Below are positions 16,683-26,478 of a stretch of DNA of 64,000 nt, piece by piece. Position numbers and translations under genes: made by a program. Positions within the stretch are counted from its first letter, which is position 1, and every line of letters starts with the position of its first letter. The notes beneath the pieces are model-generated. The model was not told the DNA's origin and did no database searches. It was given only the letters and a program-made list of their open reading frames with translations. The stretch comes from Schleiferilactobacillus perolens DSM 12744 (lineage in GTDB: Bacteria; Bacillota; Bacilli; Lactobacillales; Lactobacillaceae): positions 124,001 to 188,000 of the forward strand of contig NZ_AZEC01000005.1 of the NCBI RefSeq assembly GCF_001435585.1, in the 5' to 3' direction.

Positions 16683-18437
16683 GTGGGCATCTTTAAGAAA
16701 CTCGGTTGGTATTTTAAACAAGAACAAAAGCGATACATATTTGGGGTCGTAGCCTTGATTGGCACGGCGCTGGTGAATTTGATTCCCCCGCGGGTTATCG
16801 GTATTTTAGCGGATATTTTTGACCAAGGTCATGTGCATGGTACAGCAGTGTGGTGGTGGATAGGAATTTTGGTCACAGCCGGGATTCTTCAGTATATTTT
16901 CCGTTACGGGTGGCGCAACATGATTTGGGGCGGTGCGGCTAAACTGGAGAAACAGTTGCGCAGCCGTTTGTTTTGGCATTTTATGGAAATGGACGATACC
17001 TTCTTCCAGCGGCATCGGACCGGGGATTTGATGGCCCATGCCACTAACGATTTGAATGCCATCCAAAATGTTGCTGGTGCAGGCATTTTAACTTTTGCGG
17101 ATTCCATTATCACTGGTGGTTCCACTTTAGTCGCCATGATGATCTTTGTGGATTGGCGGTTAACGCTAGTGGCCATTATTCCCATGCCGCTGCTGGCGGT
17201 GGCTGCCCGGCGGTTAGGCATGAAGTTACACGCAGCTTTTTCCGAATCCCAGGCGGCTTTTTCTCGCTTGAACGATAAAACTCAGGAATCCGTTTCTGGT
17301 ATTAAAGTAATCAAGACGTTTGGTCAAGATGCCGAAGATTTGGATGATTTCAATCACATTGTAGACCGGACCATCGGCATTAATAAACGGGTCAATCGGA
17401 TCGATTCCATGTTTGACCCGGTCATTTCCATTATCATTGGTGCGACTTACGTGATTGCAATTATTTATGGCGGGACATTGGTCAATGCCGGTACCATCAC
17501 CATCGGGGCGTTGATTTCGTTTGTGGCTTATGTGAATGCCTTAGTCTGGCCGATGTTTGCCATTGGTCGACTGTTCAATGTGATTGAACGGGGTAATGCG
17601 AGTTACGATCGGGTACAATCACTCTTGCAGGAAAAGTCCCGGGTGGTGGAAGTCCCCCATGCATTGACCACCGTGCCGCACAGCGACATTCAGTATGATC
17701 TACAAAGCTTTACCTATCCTGGCGCAGACAAGGTCACTTTGCAAAATATTCAGTTTACCTTGCCTGAAGGTCATTTATTGGGCATTACCGGGAGAGTCGG
17801 AGCAGGGAAAACCACGATTATTAAATTGTTGCTCCGCGAATTTGATCATTATGATGGGATAATTCAAATTGGCGGGCATGATATTCGCCAATACACACTG
17901 GCCGCCTTGCGTAATTCCATTGGTTACGTCCCGCAAGACAATTTCCTTTTCTCCACAGATATTCGCAATAACATCCGGTTTTCTGCGTATGACAAGCAGC
18001 AACCGGCCGTGGAGGCTGCGGCGAAGACCAGTGCTATTCATGATGATATTTTGCAATTTGCTGAGCAATACGACACTTTAGTCGGAGAGAAGGGTGTTTC
18101 TCTATCTGGTGGGCAAAAGCAGCGGCTAGCTATTGCCCGTGCGGTAATTGCGCAACCGGACATCCTGATCTTGGATGATGCCTTATCGGCTGTGGATGCC
18201 AAGACAGAGGAACAAATTTTGGACGGTTTGAAGGAAGACCGAGCGGGTAAGACGACCATTATTGTGGCGCAACGTCTCAGTTCCGTCATGCACGCCGATG
18301 AAATTTTAGTTTTAGATGGTGGTCAAATCACAGAGCGCGGAAATCATGATGCACTGCTTGCAGAAAATGGCTGGTACGCCAAGATGTGGGATGAACAGCA
18401 ATTGATGCAGTCTCTGTCTGAAAGGAGCGATGACTAA
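16683..18437 (+). CDS. ABC exporter subunit with degenerate ATP site (YheI/MdlA-like)
   Basis: Half-transporter, 584 aa: six membrane helices in residues 1-310 and an ATPase domain after about 340. Walker A is GRVGAGKTT, signature LSGGQKQR, Walker B ILILDDALSA. The residue after the Walker B Asp is Asp instead of the catalytic Glu, and the switch histidine is Gln (VAQRLSS). This is the pattern of the non-catalytic side of heterodimeric exporters. GTG follows GGAGGCG. Its stop overlaps the partner gene by one base. Likely drug or lipid-like export; substrate not predictable. Confidence 0.9.
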   Translation: MGIFKKLGWYFKQEQKRYIFGVVALIGTALVNLIPPRVIGILADIFDQGHVHGTAVWWWIGILVTAGILQYIFRYGWRNMIWGGAAKLEKQLRSRLFWHFMEMDDTFFQRHRTGDLMAHATNDLNAIQNVAGAGILTFADSIITGGSTLVAMMIFVDWRLTLVAIIPMPLLAVAARRLGMKLHAAFSESQAAFSRLNDKTQESVSGIKVIKTFGQDAEDLDDFNHIVDRTIGINKRVNRIDSMFDPVISIIIGATYVIAIIYGGTLVNAGTITIGALISFVAYVNALVWPMFAIGRLFNVIERGNASYDRVQSLLQEKSRVVEVPHALTTVPHSDIQYDLQSFTYPGADKVTLQNIQFTLPEGHLLGITGRVGAGKTTIIKLLLREFDHYDGIIQIGGHDIRQYTLAALRNSIGYVPQDNFLFSTDIRNNIRFSAYDKQQPAVEAAAKTSAIHDDILQFAEQYDTLVGEKGVSLSGGQKQRLAIARAVIAQPDILILDDALSAVDAKTEEQILDGLKEDRAGKTTIIVAQRLSSVMHADEILVLDGGQITERGNHDALLAENGWYAKMWDEQQLMQSLSERSDD

Positions 18438-20239
18438 TGGCCTCGAAGAATCCATATGAATCGGCTTGGAACCAGCATCTGCCGGTTAAAGAGCAGCTAA
18501 AGATTACCGGACGGTTATTGGGCTTTGCCCGATATTACAAGAAACAATTCATTGGCGCTATTGTCATGTCTTTCGCACTAGCAATCATCAATATTTTGCT
18601 GCCACGGGTGATTCAGGAATTCATGAATGGTTCCCTGGCAAAACACAATGCGACCACCGCAGTCATCTTAGGGGTGGGCCTGGTGTACGCCATCGGGACA
18701 ATCATCAAGGCCATCGTCCAGTTTTGCAGTAACTTCTTCTTCTCAATGGGGGCTGAACGGGCGATGGAAGATGTGCGGCGACAATTGTTTGCCAAATTGC
18801 ACAGCCTGGGGATGCGGTATTTTGACTTAACCCCCGCTGGCTCCGTGGTGTCCCGGGTCACGAACGATACGATGACCTTGACGGACTTTTGGAATGTCTT
18901 CATGTCTTTGCTGGTGGGTGTTTTCTCTATCATTACGGCATTGGTGGCAATGTATGCCAATAACCACACGGCGGCATGGATCGTGGCCGCTTTTATCCCC
19001 ATCCTGCTCCTCGTCACTTGGGCGTATAACCGATACAGTTCCAAGGTCTACCGCCATATGCGGGCGAAATTATCGGAACTCAACGCCAAATTGAATGAAT
19101 CAATCGAAGGTGTGGAAATTATTCAAAATTTCCAACAACAAAAACGGGTCGACAGTGAGTTCGAGAGCGTCAATAATGATTACTTGGATTCACGGCGGGC
19201 AATGATCAAGACCAATTCGCTGCTGCTTTCATCATTTTTGAACCTGATTTATGTCTTTGCCTTGACGGCGGTATTGATTCATTTCGGTATCATGGCCCAA
19301 ACCGCGGTGGTGGCGGCTGGGACAATTTATGTTTTCTCGTCCTATATCCAAAGCTTCTTCAATCCTTTAGGGAACTTAATGGATCAACTTCAATTCTTTC
19401 AAGATGGGGTTGTGGCGGGCAGTCGAATTTTCCATATCTTAGACAGTCAGGAATTGGCTCCTAAGCAAAATCCAGATGCAAATGCTGTGGTGCAAGAGGG
19501 GAAAGTCGAGTTTCGTCATGTGTCCTTTTCCTATGATGGTGAAAACGAAGTGCTTCATGACATCAGCTTCATTGTGAAACCGGGCGAGACGATTGGCCTG
19601 GTTGGTCATACCGGTTCTGGTAAGAGTTCCATCATTAACGTCATGATGCGGTTTTATGAGTTCTATCACGGTGAGATTCTGATTGATGACCGGGATATTC
19701 GAGATTATCCGATTGCGGAATTACGGCGCAAGCTGGGATTGGTGTTGCAAGATTCATTCCTCTTCTATGGGGATATTGCTTTTAACATCCGATTATTCAA
19801 CGAAAAGATCAGTGATGATGACGTAAAAAAAGCGGCCGAATTTGTTCAGGCAGACTCTTTCATTGAAAAATTGCCGAATAAGTACCACGCGCGGGTCATC
19901 GAGGGGGGAGCGCAGTTCTCCAGCGGTCAACGCCAATTGATCTCCTTTGCCCGGACAGTAGCTGCGGATCCTAAGATTTTGGTTCTGGACGAAGCCACCG
20001 CAAATATTGATACTGAAACTGAAACATTGATTCAAGACGGTCTGCGCAAGCTGCGCCAAGGTCGGACCACGATTGCCATCGCCCACCGGTTATCAACGAT
20101 TCGAGATGCCAGCCAGATTCTGGTTCTGGATAAGGGCCGAATCGTAGAGGCGGGCACCCATGAAGAGTTATTGGCCCAAAAGGGTCGTTACTATGATATG
20201 TATCGGCTGCAAATGGGCGAACATGTCGATATTGACTAA
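18437..20239 (+). CDS. ABC exporter subunit with catalytic ATP site (YheH/MdlB-like)
   Basis: Partner half-transporter, 600 aa, with six helices in residues 35-330 and an ATPase domain from about 355. Walker A is GHTGSGKSS, Walker B ILVLDEATAN with the catalytic Glu, and the switch region is IAHRLST. Its signature is FSSGQRQ rather than LSGGQ. In a heterodimer that altered signature would face the degenerate site of the upstream subunit, so the two subunits fit together as one active and one inactive site. Followed by a bidirectional terminator. Confidence 0.9.
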   Translation: MASKNPYESAWNQHLPVKEQLKITGRLLGFARYYKKQFIGAIVMSFALAIINILLPRVIQEFMNGSLAKHNATTAVILGVGLVYAIGTIIKAIVQFCSNFFFSMGAERAMEDVRRQLFAKLHSLGMRYFDLTPAGSVVSRVTNDTMTLTDFWNVFMSLLVGVFSIITALVAMYANNHTAAWIVAAFIPILLLVTWAYNRYSSKVYRHMRAKLSELNAKLNESIEGVEIIQNFQQQKRVDSEFESVNNDYLDSRRAMIKTNSLLLSSFLNLIYVFALTAVLIHFGIMAQTAVVAAGTIYVFSSYIQSFFNPLGNLMDQLQFFQDGVVAGSRIFHILDSQELAPKQNPDANAVVQEGKVEFRHVSFSYDGENEVLHDISFIVKPGETIGLVGHTGSGKSSIINVMMRFYEFYHGEILIDDRDIRDYPIAELRRKLGLVLQDSFLFYGDIAFNIRLFNEKISDDDVKKAAEFVQADSFIEKLPNKYHARVIEGGAQFSSGQRQLISFARTVAADPKILVLDEATANIDTETETLIQDGLRKLRQGRTTIAIAHRLSTIRDASQILVLDKGRIVEAGTHEELLAQKGRYYDMYRLQMGEHVDID

Positions 20240-20252
20240 CCCACAGATAATT

Positions 20253-20301
20253 AAAAAGGGACCAGGGCTCAACTGAATTGTTGAGCGTCCTGGTCCCTTT
20301 A
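20253..20301. terminator. Bidirectional terminator between the ABC exporter and glnQ
   Basis: AAAGGGACCAGG (20255-20266) pairs with CCTGGTCCCTTT (20289-20300). An inner GCTCAAC/GTTGAGC stem is separated by a two-base bulge. A/T runs on both sides let it serve both convergent transcripts. Confidence 0.85.
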
Positions 20302-20308
20302 GCATGGA

Positions 20309-21055
20309 TTAGGCTTGCAGTACCTTGTTTAAGAATGCTTGTGTCCGTTCTTCTTGCGGATGGTCGAAGATTTCTGTGGGTGTCCCTTGTTCCAGAATCT
20401 TACCGCCATCAAAGAAGACGACCCGATCGGCCACTTCCTTAGCAAAGCCCATTTCGTGGGTCACAATCACCATGGTCATGCCTTGTTGGGCTAGTTTGCG
20501 CATGACTTGCAGCACATCGCCGACCATTTCTGGATCTAGCGCACTGGTGGGTTCATCGAACAACATGATGTCCGGATGCATTGCGAGCGCCCGGGCGATG
20601 GCGACCCGCTGCTGTTGGCCGCCGGATAATGAAGCAGGCATGGCGTCCGCTTTTTCCGTTAAGCCCACCGTTTCGAGGAATTGCCGGGCTTCAGCAGTGG
20701 CGGCGGCTTTATCGGCTTTCTTCAATTCCACTGGCGCCAGAATCACGTTTTCTAGAACTGTCATGTGTGGAAAAAGATTGAAATGTTGGAAAACCATGCC
20801 GATTTTTTCCCGAATATGATTGATATCCACATGGGCTTGACTGATGTCGGCACCGTCGATGAGAATATGGCCCTTCGTGGTGGTTTCTAATCCATTGATC
20901 ATCCGCAGCACCGTGCTCTTGCCGGCGCCTGAGGGTCCGATCAAGACGACCACTTCGTTATTTTTGACATTTAAGTTGACATCTTTGATGACGTGATTCG
21001 TCCCATAATCTTTATAGACATCTTGCATCTGGACTCGATAAGTTGTGTCTGTCAT
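20309..21055 (-). CDS. glnQ: Polar amino acid (glutamine-type) ABC importer ATPase
   Basis: ATP-hydrolysing subunit, 248 aa, of an amino-acid importer. Walker [11 protein letters not shown]-loop [12 protein letters not shown], signature [15 protein letters not shown], Walker [13 protein letters not shown] and switch [14 protein letters not shown] are all intact. The ATG at 21055 overlaps the TGA of the upstream permease gene (ATGA), so translation is coupled. An in-frame start nine codons earlier has no support. The GlnQ class is clear; glutamine, glutamate or another polar amino acid could be the substrate. Confidence 0.92.
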   Translation of the reverse strand: MTDTTYRVQMQDVYKDYGTNHVIKDVNLNVKNNEVVVLIGPSGAGKSTVLRMINGLETTTKGHILIDGADISQAHVDINHIREKIGMVFQHFNLFPHMTVLENVILAPVELKKADKAAATAEARQFLETVGLTEKADAMPASLSGGQQQRVAIARALAMHPDIMLFDEPTSALDPEMVGDVLQVMRKLAQQGMTMVIVTHEMGFAKEVADRVVFFDGGKILEQGTPTEIFDHPQEERTQAFLNKVLQA

Positions 21056-22512
21056 GACGCTTGCACCTTCTTCTGGACCCACTTAGAGAACCAAGTGAGC
21101 AATGTGATAATAACGACGTAAATGATGGCTACCATGGTCCAAATTTTGAAACCTTCCATATTGCGAGCGATGATGATCTTCCCGGTCTGGGTCAGTTCCA
21201 GAATGCCAATGATGGACAGGATGGAGGTGTCCTTCAAGGTAATGATGAATTGGTTGACGAAACTGGGGACCATAATGCGAATACCCTGGGGCAAAATGAC
21301 CTTGCGCAATGCCTTGCCAAAGGGAAGTCCCAGGGAACGGGCGGCTTCCATCTGGCCAACATCCACAGCCTCAATGCCGCCCTTGACGAAGGCGGCTGTG
21401 TAGGCTCCTTCGTTTAAGGTCAAGGTAATAATCCCGGCCACAAATGCCGGTACTTTGGTGCCAATTAAGCTGGGCACGCCCGTATAAATGAATAAAGCCA
21501 ACACCAGTAGCGGTAATCCCCGGAAGATATAGATGAACGTGGTCGATATGCCTCGAGCAAATACATTTGGCAACACGCCCAACAGGCCAATCAAGATTCC
21601 GACGATGGTTGCGAAGATAATTGCCACGATTGTAACTAGCAAAGTTTCTTGCAGACCGCCCATTAATGTGCCCCAGTTGGCTTTGAGCAATCCCCAAAAG
21701 GAGCGATCCGTCTCTTGGTTTTTTTTATTGGCAGCGGCTTGGGATTTCTTAGAACCTGTCCCTAAGTATTTTTGCACGATTTTCGTATATTGTCCGTTGG
21801 CCTTCAATTTTTTTAGACCAGCATTGAATTTGGCCATGAGGGCAGTGTTCTTCTTGTTGGTAGCAAAACCATATCCGGTGGGGTTCGCCGGTTTTGTGAC
21901 AATGCTCAGCTTCATCCCAGTATTGATCGCGTATTGCATGACCGGGGAATCTTCAAAACAGGCCACTGAATTACCAGTAGTCACGTCTTGATACATATTA
22001 TTGGAATCATCGAAGGTGACGGTGGAAAAACCGTATTTATCCTTCACGCTCAAGGCGTAAGCGCCAGCGGCCGTCCCGGTTTTGACGGCCACACGCTGAC
22101 CCTTGAGTTGTTTCAAACTCTTGATCTTGCTACCCTGTTTGACGGCCATGACCACTCCGACTTTGTAGTAGGGGTCACTCATCAAGAACTTCTGCTGACG
22201 TTCAGGTGTGATGGACATGCCGGCAATCACGCCGTCAATCTGGCCAGCCTCTAGCGCCTGTACGGCGGCGTTGAAGCCGACTGGTTTGATATTAACTTTG
22301 AAGCCTTCTACTTTAGCGATGGCGTTCATTAAGTCAATGTCGATCCCGACGTATTGGTTCTTTTCATTAGCAAATTCGAACGGTGCATAGGTCACATCGG
22401 TTCCAATGGTGTAAGTCTTTTCAGCGGCCTGGGCAGTTGGGGCCGGCCAAAGTGTGAAAAGGAGAGCCACAAAGAGTGTGGTAAACGCGGTTAAATAGGA
22501 TTTTCGATGCAT
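21052..22512 (-). CDS. Fused amino acid-binding protein and permease (GlnPH type)
   Basis: One 486-residue chain combining binding protein and membrane channel, as in GlnP of lactic acid bacteria but with a single binding domain. A signal peptide (residues 1 to about 29, ending AQA) is followed by an SBP family 3 domain (about 30-255; [21 protein letters not shown]). A short linker leads to the permease domain (about 285-486) with the ATPase-contact segment [22 protein letters not shown] lies before the ATG. Transcribed with glnQ. Confidence 0.92.
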   Translation of the reverse strand: MHRKSYLTAFTTLFVALLFTLWPAPTAQAAEKTYTIGTDVTYAPFEFANEKNQYVGIDIDLMNAIAKVEGFKVNIKPVGFNAAVQALEAGQIDGVIAGMSITPERQQKFLMSDPYYKVGVVMAVKQGSKIKSLKQLKGQRVAVKTGTAAGAYALSVKDKYGFSTVTFDDSNNMYQDVTTGNSVACFEDSPVMQYAINTGMKLSIVTKPANPTGYGFATNKKNTALMAKFNAGLKKLKANGQYTKIVQKYLGTGSKKSQAAANKKNQETDRSFWGLLKANWGTLMGGLQETLLVTIVAIIFATIVGILIGLLGVLPNVFARGISTTFIYIFRGLPLLVLALFIYTGVPSLIGTKVPAFVAGIITLTLNEGAYTAAFVKGGIEAVDVGQMEAARSLGLPFGKALRKVILPQGIRIMVPSFVNQFIITLKDTSILSIIGILELTQTGKIIIARNMEGFKIWTMVAIIYVVIITLLTWFSKWVQKKVQAS

Positions 22513-22548
22513 GACGCACCCACTTTCTAATTATCTCACATGGATCTC

Positions 22549-22578
22549 ATTATAATTGGTGGTATCCGTCGTTGTCGA
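22549..22578 (-). promoter_or_regulatory. Promoter of the glnPH-glnQ operon
   Basis: Minus strand: TCGACA (22578-22573), an 18-base spacer and TATAAT (22554-22549), 37 bases before the start codon. Confidence 0.7.
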
Positions 22579-22611
22579 TAGGTTATGGCAAGGTTCCTGA
22601 CATGGGGAAAG

Positions 22612-22638
22612 AAAAAACACCCAGCGTATGGGTGTTTT
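22612..22638 (-). terminator. Terminator of the acyltransferase gene
   Basis: Minus strand: AAAACACCC (22638-22630) pairs with GGGTGTTTT (22622-22614) around a seven-base loop, continuing into T. It is eight bases past the stop. Confidence 0.85.
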
Positions 22639-22645
22639 CATCAAT

Positions 22646-23299
22646 TTAAAGTTTTCCTTCTTCGTGCTCTAATTCCGCCTTGTGCGTATCCGGTACGTAA
22701 ACAAAATCCGGGTTAATACCATCGTCAATTTTCTTCCAGGCGGCTTTCATTTCTTTGTCCACTTCATTAATCGCGGCCTCATCCAGCCGGCCCTGGCGGG
22801 AGACGGTGATGGGTTCGCCAAACCCGACGATCAGCTTTTGCCGTTTCAACAGGCCCCAGAAGGTCAACGGCCCTTGGTAAACCACCGGCACGAGTTGAAC
22901 TCTGGCAAGTCGAGAAATTAATGCTGCCCCGCCTTTGACGTCATTAGAATAACGGGTGCCGGTGGGGAAAATGATCACGGATAAGTTTCGTTTTTTCAGA
23001 TTCGTGACCGGCGTCTTGATCGCGCTGGGGCCGGGATGGGCTCGGTCCACGGGGAAGGCGTGGGCGTGGGTGAGAATCCAGCGGATGATGGGATTATGGA
23101 ACAATTCGGCCTTGGCCATGAAAGAGAATTCCATCGGACTACCGGCGACTGCGAATAATACGGGTTCCCACCAAGTGCGGTGGGGAGCGACTAAGACGTA
23201 CGTGCCCTCTGGAATGTTTTCTTTGCCTAAGACCACCATGTGGCCATTGAGTACAAAAATAATGAACCGGACGATAACACGGAATATTCGATAGAACAT
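22646..23299 (-). CDS. PlsC-like lysophospholipid acyltransferase
   Basis: Membrane-associated 1-acylglycerol-3-phosphate acyltransferase family protein, 217 aa, likely making phosphatidic acid. An N-terminal hydrophobic segment (IFRVIVRFIIFVLNG) precedes the catalytic motif, read here as APHRTWWEPV: the histidine is present, but the usual H-x4-D acid is Glu. The substrate motif is FPTGTRYS, where most family members have FPEGTRS. The ATG at 23299 is preferred to an upstream TTG (23320) that has no ribosome site; AAAGAAG lies before the ATG at a longish distance. Stands alone with its own terminator. Confidence 0.8.
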   Translation of the reverse strand: MFYRIFRVIVRFIIFVLNGHMVVLGKENIPEGTYVLVAPHRTWWEPVLFAVAGSPMEFSFMAKAELFHNPIIRWILTHAHAFPVDRAHPGPSAIKTPVTNLKKRNLSVIIFPTGTRYSNDVKGGAALISRLARVQLVPVVYQGPLTFWGLLKRQKLIVGFGEPITVSRQGRLDEAAINEVDKEMKAAWKKIDDGINPDFVYVPDTHKAELEHEEGKL

Positions 23300-23411
23300 C
23301 GGGTGTTCAACTTCTTTCAATTAATTTCGTTCACAGTTAAAATAGGACGGAGATTGTGACACATCAGATCATAATCTGTTTTCGATTATAACAGAAAAGA
23401 GGCCTGAGATA

Positions 23412-24161
23412 GTGGGGGAAGTCGCACTTTTACCGGGAGAGCGGATCGACCAGTTGGCACCTGCGGGGATTCGGATCATTCAACATCCCCACGTATTTGC
23501 TTTCTCATTAGATGCGGTGTTGCTGGCGGCGTTTGCCCAGTTGCCAAAGCGCGGCGGGCAAGTGGTGGATTTAGGCGCCGGCAACGGCGCGGTGAGTTTG
23601 TTTGCTGCCCATCACACCACGGCGCAGATGACATTGGTGGAGATTCAGCCGCGGCTAGCGGATATGGCGAGGCGTTCTATTGTGCTCAATGATCTCACAC
23701 AACGGTTAACGGTATTAAATATGCCAATGCAAGAAATTCTGACTGAGATTCCCAAGGATAGTGTAGACGCTGTGATGACTAATCCACCTTACTTTAAGGA
23801 TTCACCGACAATTGAAAAGAAAAGTAATCCCCATTTCGCACTGGCCCGTCATGAATTGACCGTCACGCTGACAGAAGTGGTGGCGTTGAGTGCGGATTTA
23901 CTGAAGTTTAATGGTAAGTTGTTCATGGTCCATCGGCCTGATCGATTGGGCGAGATACTAAGCAAATTGCAAGTTCACCAACTCGCACCCAAGCGATTGC
24001 GGTTTGTATACCCCAAGGCCGGACGGGAGGCTAACATGGTGCTGATTGAGGCAATTCGCGGTGGCCGGCCCAATGGTTTGCGGGTATTACCCCCGCTCGT
24101 CGTGTATGATGAACAAGGAAATTATGAAGCGGAGGTCAAACGTGCACTCTTCACAGACTGA
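23412..24161 (+). CDS. tRNA1(Val) (adenine37-N6)-methyltransferase family (TrmN6/YabB)
   Basis: SAM-dependent N6-adenine methyltransferase, 249 aa. The SAM loop is VDLGAGNGAVSLFAA near residue 50, and the catalytic NPPY motif occurs as MTNPPYFKD near residue 123. These place it in the YabB/TrmN6 family, which modifies A37 of tRNA. GTG follows AAAAGAGG. The next gene is a UPF0213 protein whose start lies inside this gene, the same pairing as yabB-yazA in Bacillus. Confidence 0.88.
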   Translation: MGEVALLPGERIDQLAPAGIRIIQHPHVFAFSLDAVLLAAFAQLPKRGGQVVDLGAGNGAVSLFAAHHTTAQMTLVEIQPRLADMARRSIVLNDLTQRLTVLNMPMQEILTEIPKDSVDAVMTNPPYFKDSPTIEKKSNPHFALARHELTVTLTEVVALSADLLKFNGKLFMVHRPDRLGEILSKLQVHQLAPKRLRFVYPKAGREANMVLIEAIRGGRPNGLRVLPPLVVYDEQGNYEAEVKRALFTD

Positions 24162-24423
24162 GGATCGGGTCTTTTGGTTTTATGTACTGCTGTGCCGGGA
24201 CGGTTCCTTTTATGGCGGCTTTACGACAGATCCGGTACGGCGGGAGGCGGAGCACAATGCCGGTGAGGGGGCCAAATATACCCGGTCGCGGCGCCCAGTA
24301 CACCGGATTTATCAGGAATCATTCACCACTAAACATGATGCGCTCAGTGCGGAGGCTAAATTTAAACGTTTGACGCGTAAACAAAAGGAACATTTTTTGA
24401 CGATGCATGCGGTGAAATGGTAG
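24142..24423 (+). CDS. GIY-YIG domain protein (UPF0213, YazA-like)
   Basis: Single GIY-YIG nuclease-like domain, 93 aa. The motif appears as FYVLLCRDGSFYGGFT, the conserved Arg as DPVRREAEHNAG, followed by GAKYTRSRRP; the basic tail is KFKRLTRKQKEHFL. GTG at 24142 was chosen because GGAGGT at 24131-24136 lies five bases upstream; this makes a 20-base overlap with the methyltransferase gene. Nuclease activity of this family is not well established. Confidence 0.88.
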   Translation: MHSSQTEDRVFWFYVLLCRDGSFYGGFTTDPVRREAEHNAGEGAKYTRSRRPVHRIYQESFTTKHDALSAEAKFKRLTRKQKEHFLTMHAVKW

Positions 24424-24429
24424 AACTGC

Positions 24430-24458
24430 TTGCAGTTACCGGATTCGTTCTGTATAAT
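24430..24458 (+). promoter_or_regulatory. rpsB promoter
   Basis: TTGCAG (24430-24435), a 17-base spacer and TATAAT (24453-24458). The inferred transcript has a leader of about 105 bases. Confidence 0.85.
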
Positions 24459-24463
24459 GGTTT

Positions 24464-24545
24464 AGTATTTGTTAAATACACATGCATATTGATCGGCGGC
24501 GTGGTGCACTTGGTGTTCGCCGCCGGGATGACATATGCAGAGGAC
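24464..24545 (+). promoter_or_regulatory. Structured rpsB leader (candidate S2 autoregulatory element)
   Basis: After a small GTATTT/AAATAC hairpin, a long two-part stem forms: TGCATAT (24483-24489) with ATATGCA (24533-24539), and CGGCGGCG (24494-24501) with CGCCGCCG (24518-24525). The internal loop is asymmetric and the apical loop is 16 bases. It is placed where a ribosomal-protein leader is expected and ends before the GGAGG of rpsB. Autoregulation by S2 is inference. Confidence 0.55.
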
Positions 24546-24568
24546 AAAACTATTTGGAGGTTTTTACA

Positions 24569-25390
24569 ATGGCTGTATTATCAATGAAGCAATTGCTTGA
24601 AGCCGGCGTGCATTTTGGTCACCAAACACGTCGCTGGAACCCGAAGATGAAGAAGTACATCTTCACTGAACGGAATGGTATCTATATCATCGATCTGCAA
24701 AAGACCGTTAAGATGATCGATACGGCTTATGATTTTGTTAAGGATGAAGCTAGCAAGGGTGCTGTTTTCCTGTTTGTTGGTACAAAGAAGCAAGCCCAAG
24801 ATTCTATTGAAGAAGAAGCCACACGCGCTGGTCAATATTACGTTAACCATCGTTGGTTGGGCGGTACTTTAACGAACTGGGAAACCATTCAAACTCGGAT
24901 CAAGCGTTTGAAGGATCTGAAGAAGATGGCTGAAGATGGTACTTTCGACGTATTACCAAAGAAGGAAGTTTCTTTACTTGGTAAGGAACGCGAAAAACTG
25001 GAACGTTTCTTAGGCGGTATTGAAGACATGCCGCACTTGCCAGACGTGATGTTCATTGTTGATCCTCGCAAGGAAGACATTGCTGTTCACGAAGCAAACA
25101 AGTTGAACATTCCGATCGTTGCGATGGTCGATACCAACACTGATCCAGACCCGATTGATGTCATCATTCCTTCAAACGATGACGCTATCCGTGCCGTTCG
25201 CTTGATTACTTCTAAGATGGCTGATGCCATTGTCGAAGGCCGTCAAGGCGAAGACAACGACGATCAACAACCGGAACAGCCGGCTGCTGAGGGCGAAGCT
25301 GCCCCAGCGAAAGATTCCATGGAAGATATCGTCAACACTGTTGAAGGCGACAACGACAGTGACACCGATGTCAATGATACCGTTGAATAA
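24569..25390 (+). CDS. rpsB: 30S ribosomal protein uS2
   Basis: Small-subunit protein, 273 aa. The N-terminus [20 protein letters not shown] and the segments [10 protein letters not shown] and [20 protein letters not shown] are diagnostic. The last 45 residues are an acidic, Glu/Asp/Ala-rich extension beyond the usual end. TTTGGAGG precedes the ATG; an open upstream extension overlaps the leader and is not used. A terminator and a separate tsf promoter follow. Confidence 0.97.
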   Translation: MAVLSMKQLLEAGVHFGHQTRRWNPKMKKYIFTERNGIYIIDLQKTVKMIDTAYDFVKDEASKGAVFLFVGTKKQAQDSIEEEATRAGQYYVNHRWLGGTLTNWETIQTRIKRLKDLKKMAEDGTFDVLPKKEVSLLGKEREKLERFLGGIEDMPHLPDVMFIVDPRKEDIAVHEANKLNIPIVAMVDTNTDPDPIDVIIPSNDDAIRAVRLITSKMADAIVEGRQGEDNDDQQPEQPAAEGEAAPAKDSMEDIVNTVEGDNDSDTDVNDTVE

Positions 25391-25406
25391 TTATTGAACA
25401 CATGTG

Positions 25407-25452
25407 AAAAGTGGCCAGCCCCGGAGAAGACTATGGGTCGGGGCCACTTTTT
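25407..25452 (+). terminator. Terminator after rpsB
   Basis: AAAAGTGG pairs with CCACTTTT, and CCCCG with CGGGG, with a four-base bulge between them; T run follows. The last bases also form the -35 of the tsf promoter. Confidence 0.8.
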
Positions 25453-25479
25453 GCCAATTAAGATGAAAATTCATATATT
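25451..25479 (+). promoter_or_regulatory. tsf promoter
   Basis: TTGCCA (25451-25456), a 17-base spacer and TATATT (25474-25479), 20 bases before the tsf start. Confidence 0.7.
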
Positions 25480-25499
25480 ATATTAGGAGGATTTTACCC

Positions 25500-26375
25500 A
25501 TGGCAGTAACTGTACAACAAATTAAAGAACTGCGGGAAAAGACCGGCGTTGGCATGATGGATGCCAAGAAAGCATTGGTTGCCGCAGACGGTGATATGAG
25601 CAAGGCTGTTGATGTATTGCGTGAAAAAGGCATTGCCAAAGCGGCTAAGAAGAGCGATCGGGTCGCTGCAGAGGGCTTGGCCCACATTTCGATCAACGGC
25701 AACGCTGCCGCTATCATTGAAGTGAACTCTGAAACTGACTTCGTATCTGCAAACGACAAGTTCCAAACTTTGGTGAAGAATATTGCGGATACGATTGCAG
25801 CAAACAAGCCCGCCGATATGGACGCTGTGTTGGCATTACCAATGGGCAAAGATACGCTGAAAGCAGCAATCACTGAATTGACTGTGGTTATCGGCGAAAA
25901 GATTTCCTTGCGTCGTTTCCAGGTTGTTGAAAAAACAGATAGCCAAAACTTTGGTGCATACCTGCACAATGGCGGCCAAATTGCTGCATTGACTGTACTG
26001 GAAGGTGCTGATGAAGAGACTGCCCGCGATGTTGCGATGCACGTTGCTGCCATCAACCCGAAGTATTTGGATAAAGATGCCGTACCGGCTGACGTTTTGG
26101 CTCACGAAAAAGAAGTGTTGACGGAAGAGACGAAAAACGAAGGCAAGCCTGAAAAGATCATTCCCAAGATCGTTGAAGGTCGTTTGCACAAGTATCTTTC
26201 TGAAATCGCTTTGGCTGACCAAGATTACGTCAAGGATCCTGACCAAACTGTGGCTAAGTATGTGGCCAGCAAGGGCGGCAAGTTAGTTTCCTTCGTACGT
26301 TATGAAGTCGGTGAAGGGATCGAAAAGAAGGAAGAAAACTTCGTTGATGAAGTGATGTCCCAAATCAAGGACTAA
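25500..26375 (+). CDS. tsf: Elongation factor Ts
   Basis: Nucleotide exchange factor for EF-Tu, 291 aa. The N-terminal UBA-like segment is [19 protein letters not shown]. The signature [20 protein letters not shown] follows, and the core [11 protein letters not shown] lies near residue 79. GGAGGA precedes the ATG. It has its own promoter after the rpsB terminator, and ends with a terminator before the repeat-filled gap to pyrH. Confidence 0.97.
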   Translation: MAVTVQQIKELREKTGVGMMDAKKALVAADGDMSKAVDVLREKGIAKAAKKSDRVAAEGLAHISINGNAAAIIEVNSETDFVSANDKFQTLVKNIADTIAANKPADMDAVLALPMGKDTLKAAITELTVVIGEKISLRRFQVVEKTDSQNFGAYLHNGGQIAALTVLEGADEETARDVAMHVAAINPKYLDKDAVPADVLAHEKEVLTEETKNEGKPEKIIPKIVEGRLHKYLSEIALADQDYVKDPDQTVAKYVASKGGKLVSFVRYEVGEGIEKKEENFVDEVMSQIKD

Positions 26376-26396
26376 TTTTCTTTTGACTTTTTAGTC

Positions 26397-26438
26397 AGAA
26401 AACCGTGTTTCAGCGTTAAGCTGGGGTGCGGTTTTTTT
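26397..26438 (+). terminator. Terminator after tsf
   Basis: AAACCG...CAGC pairs with GCTG...CGGTTT around GTTAA, with a small internal mismatch, followed by seven T. Confidence 0.8.
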
Positions 26439-26478
26439 ATTTTGGCTTTGATTTGGTAAAGAAATTATTTTCCGGATC

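Noticed and set aside
23340-23411. Promoter for the TrmN6-like gene
   Set aside because: TATAAC and CATAAT hexamers are present, but neither has a -35 at 16-18 bases; one must exist but cannot be placed.
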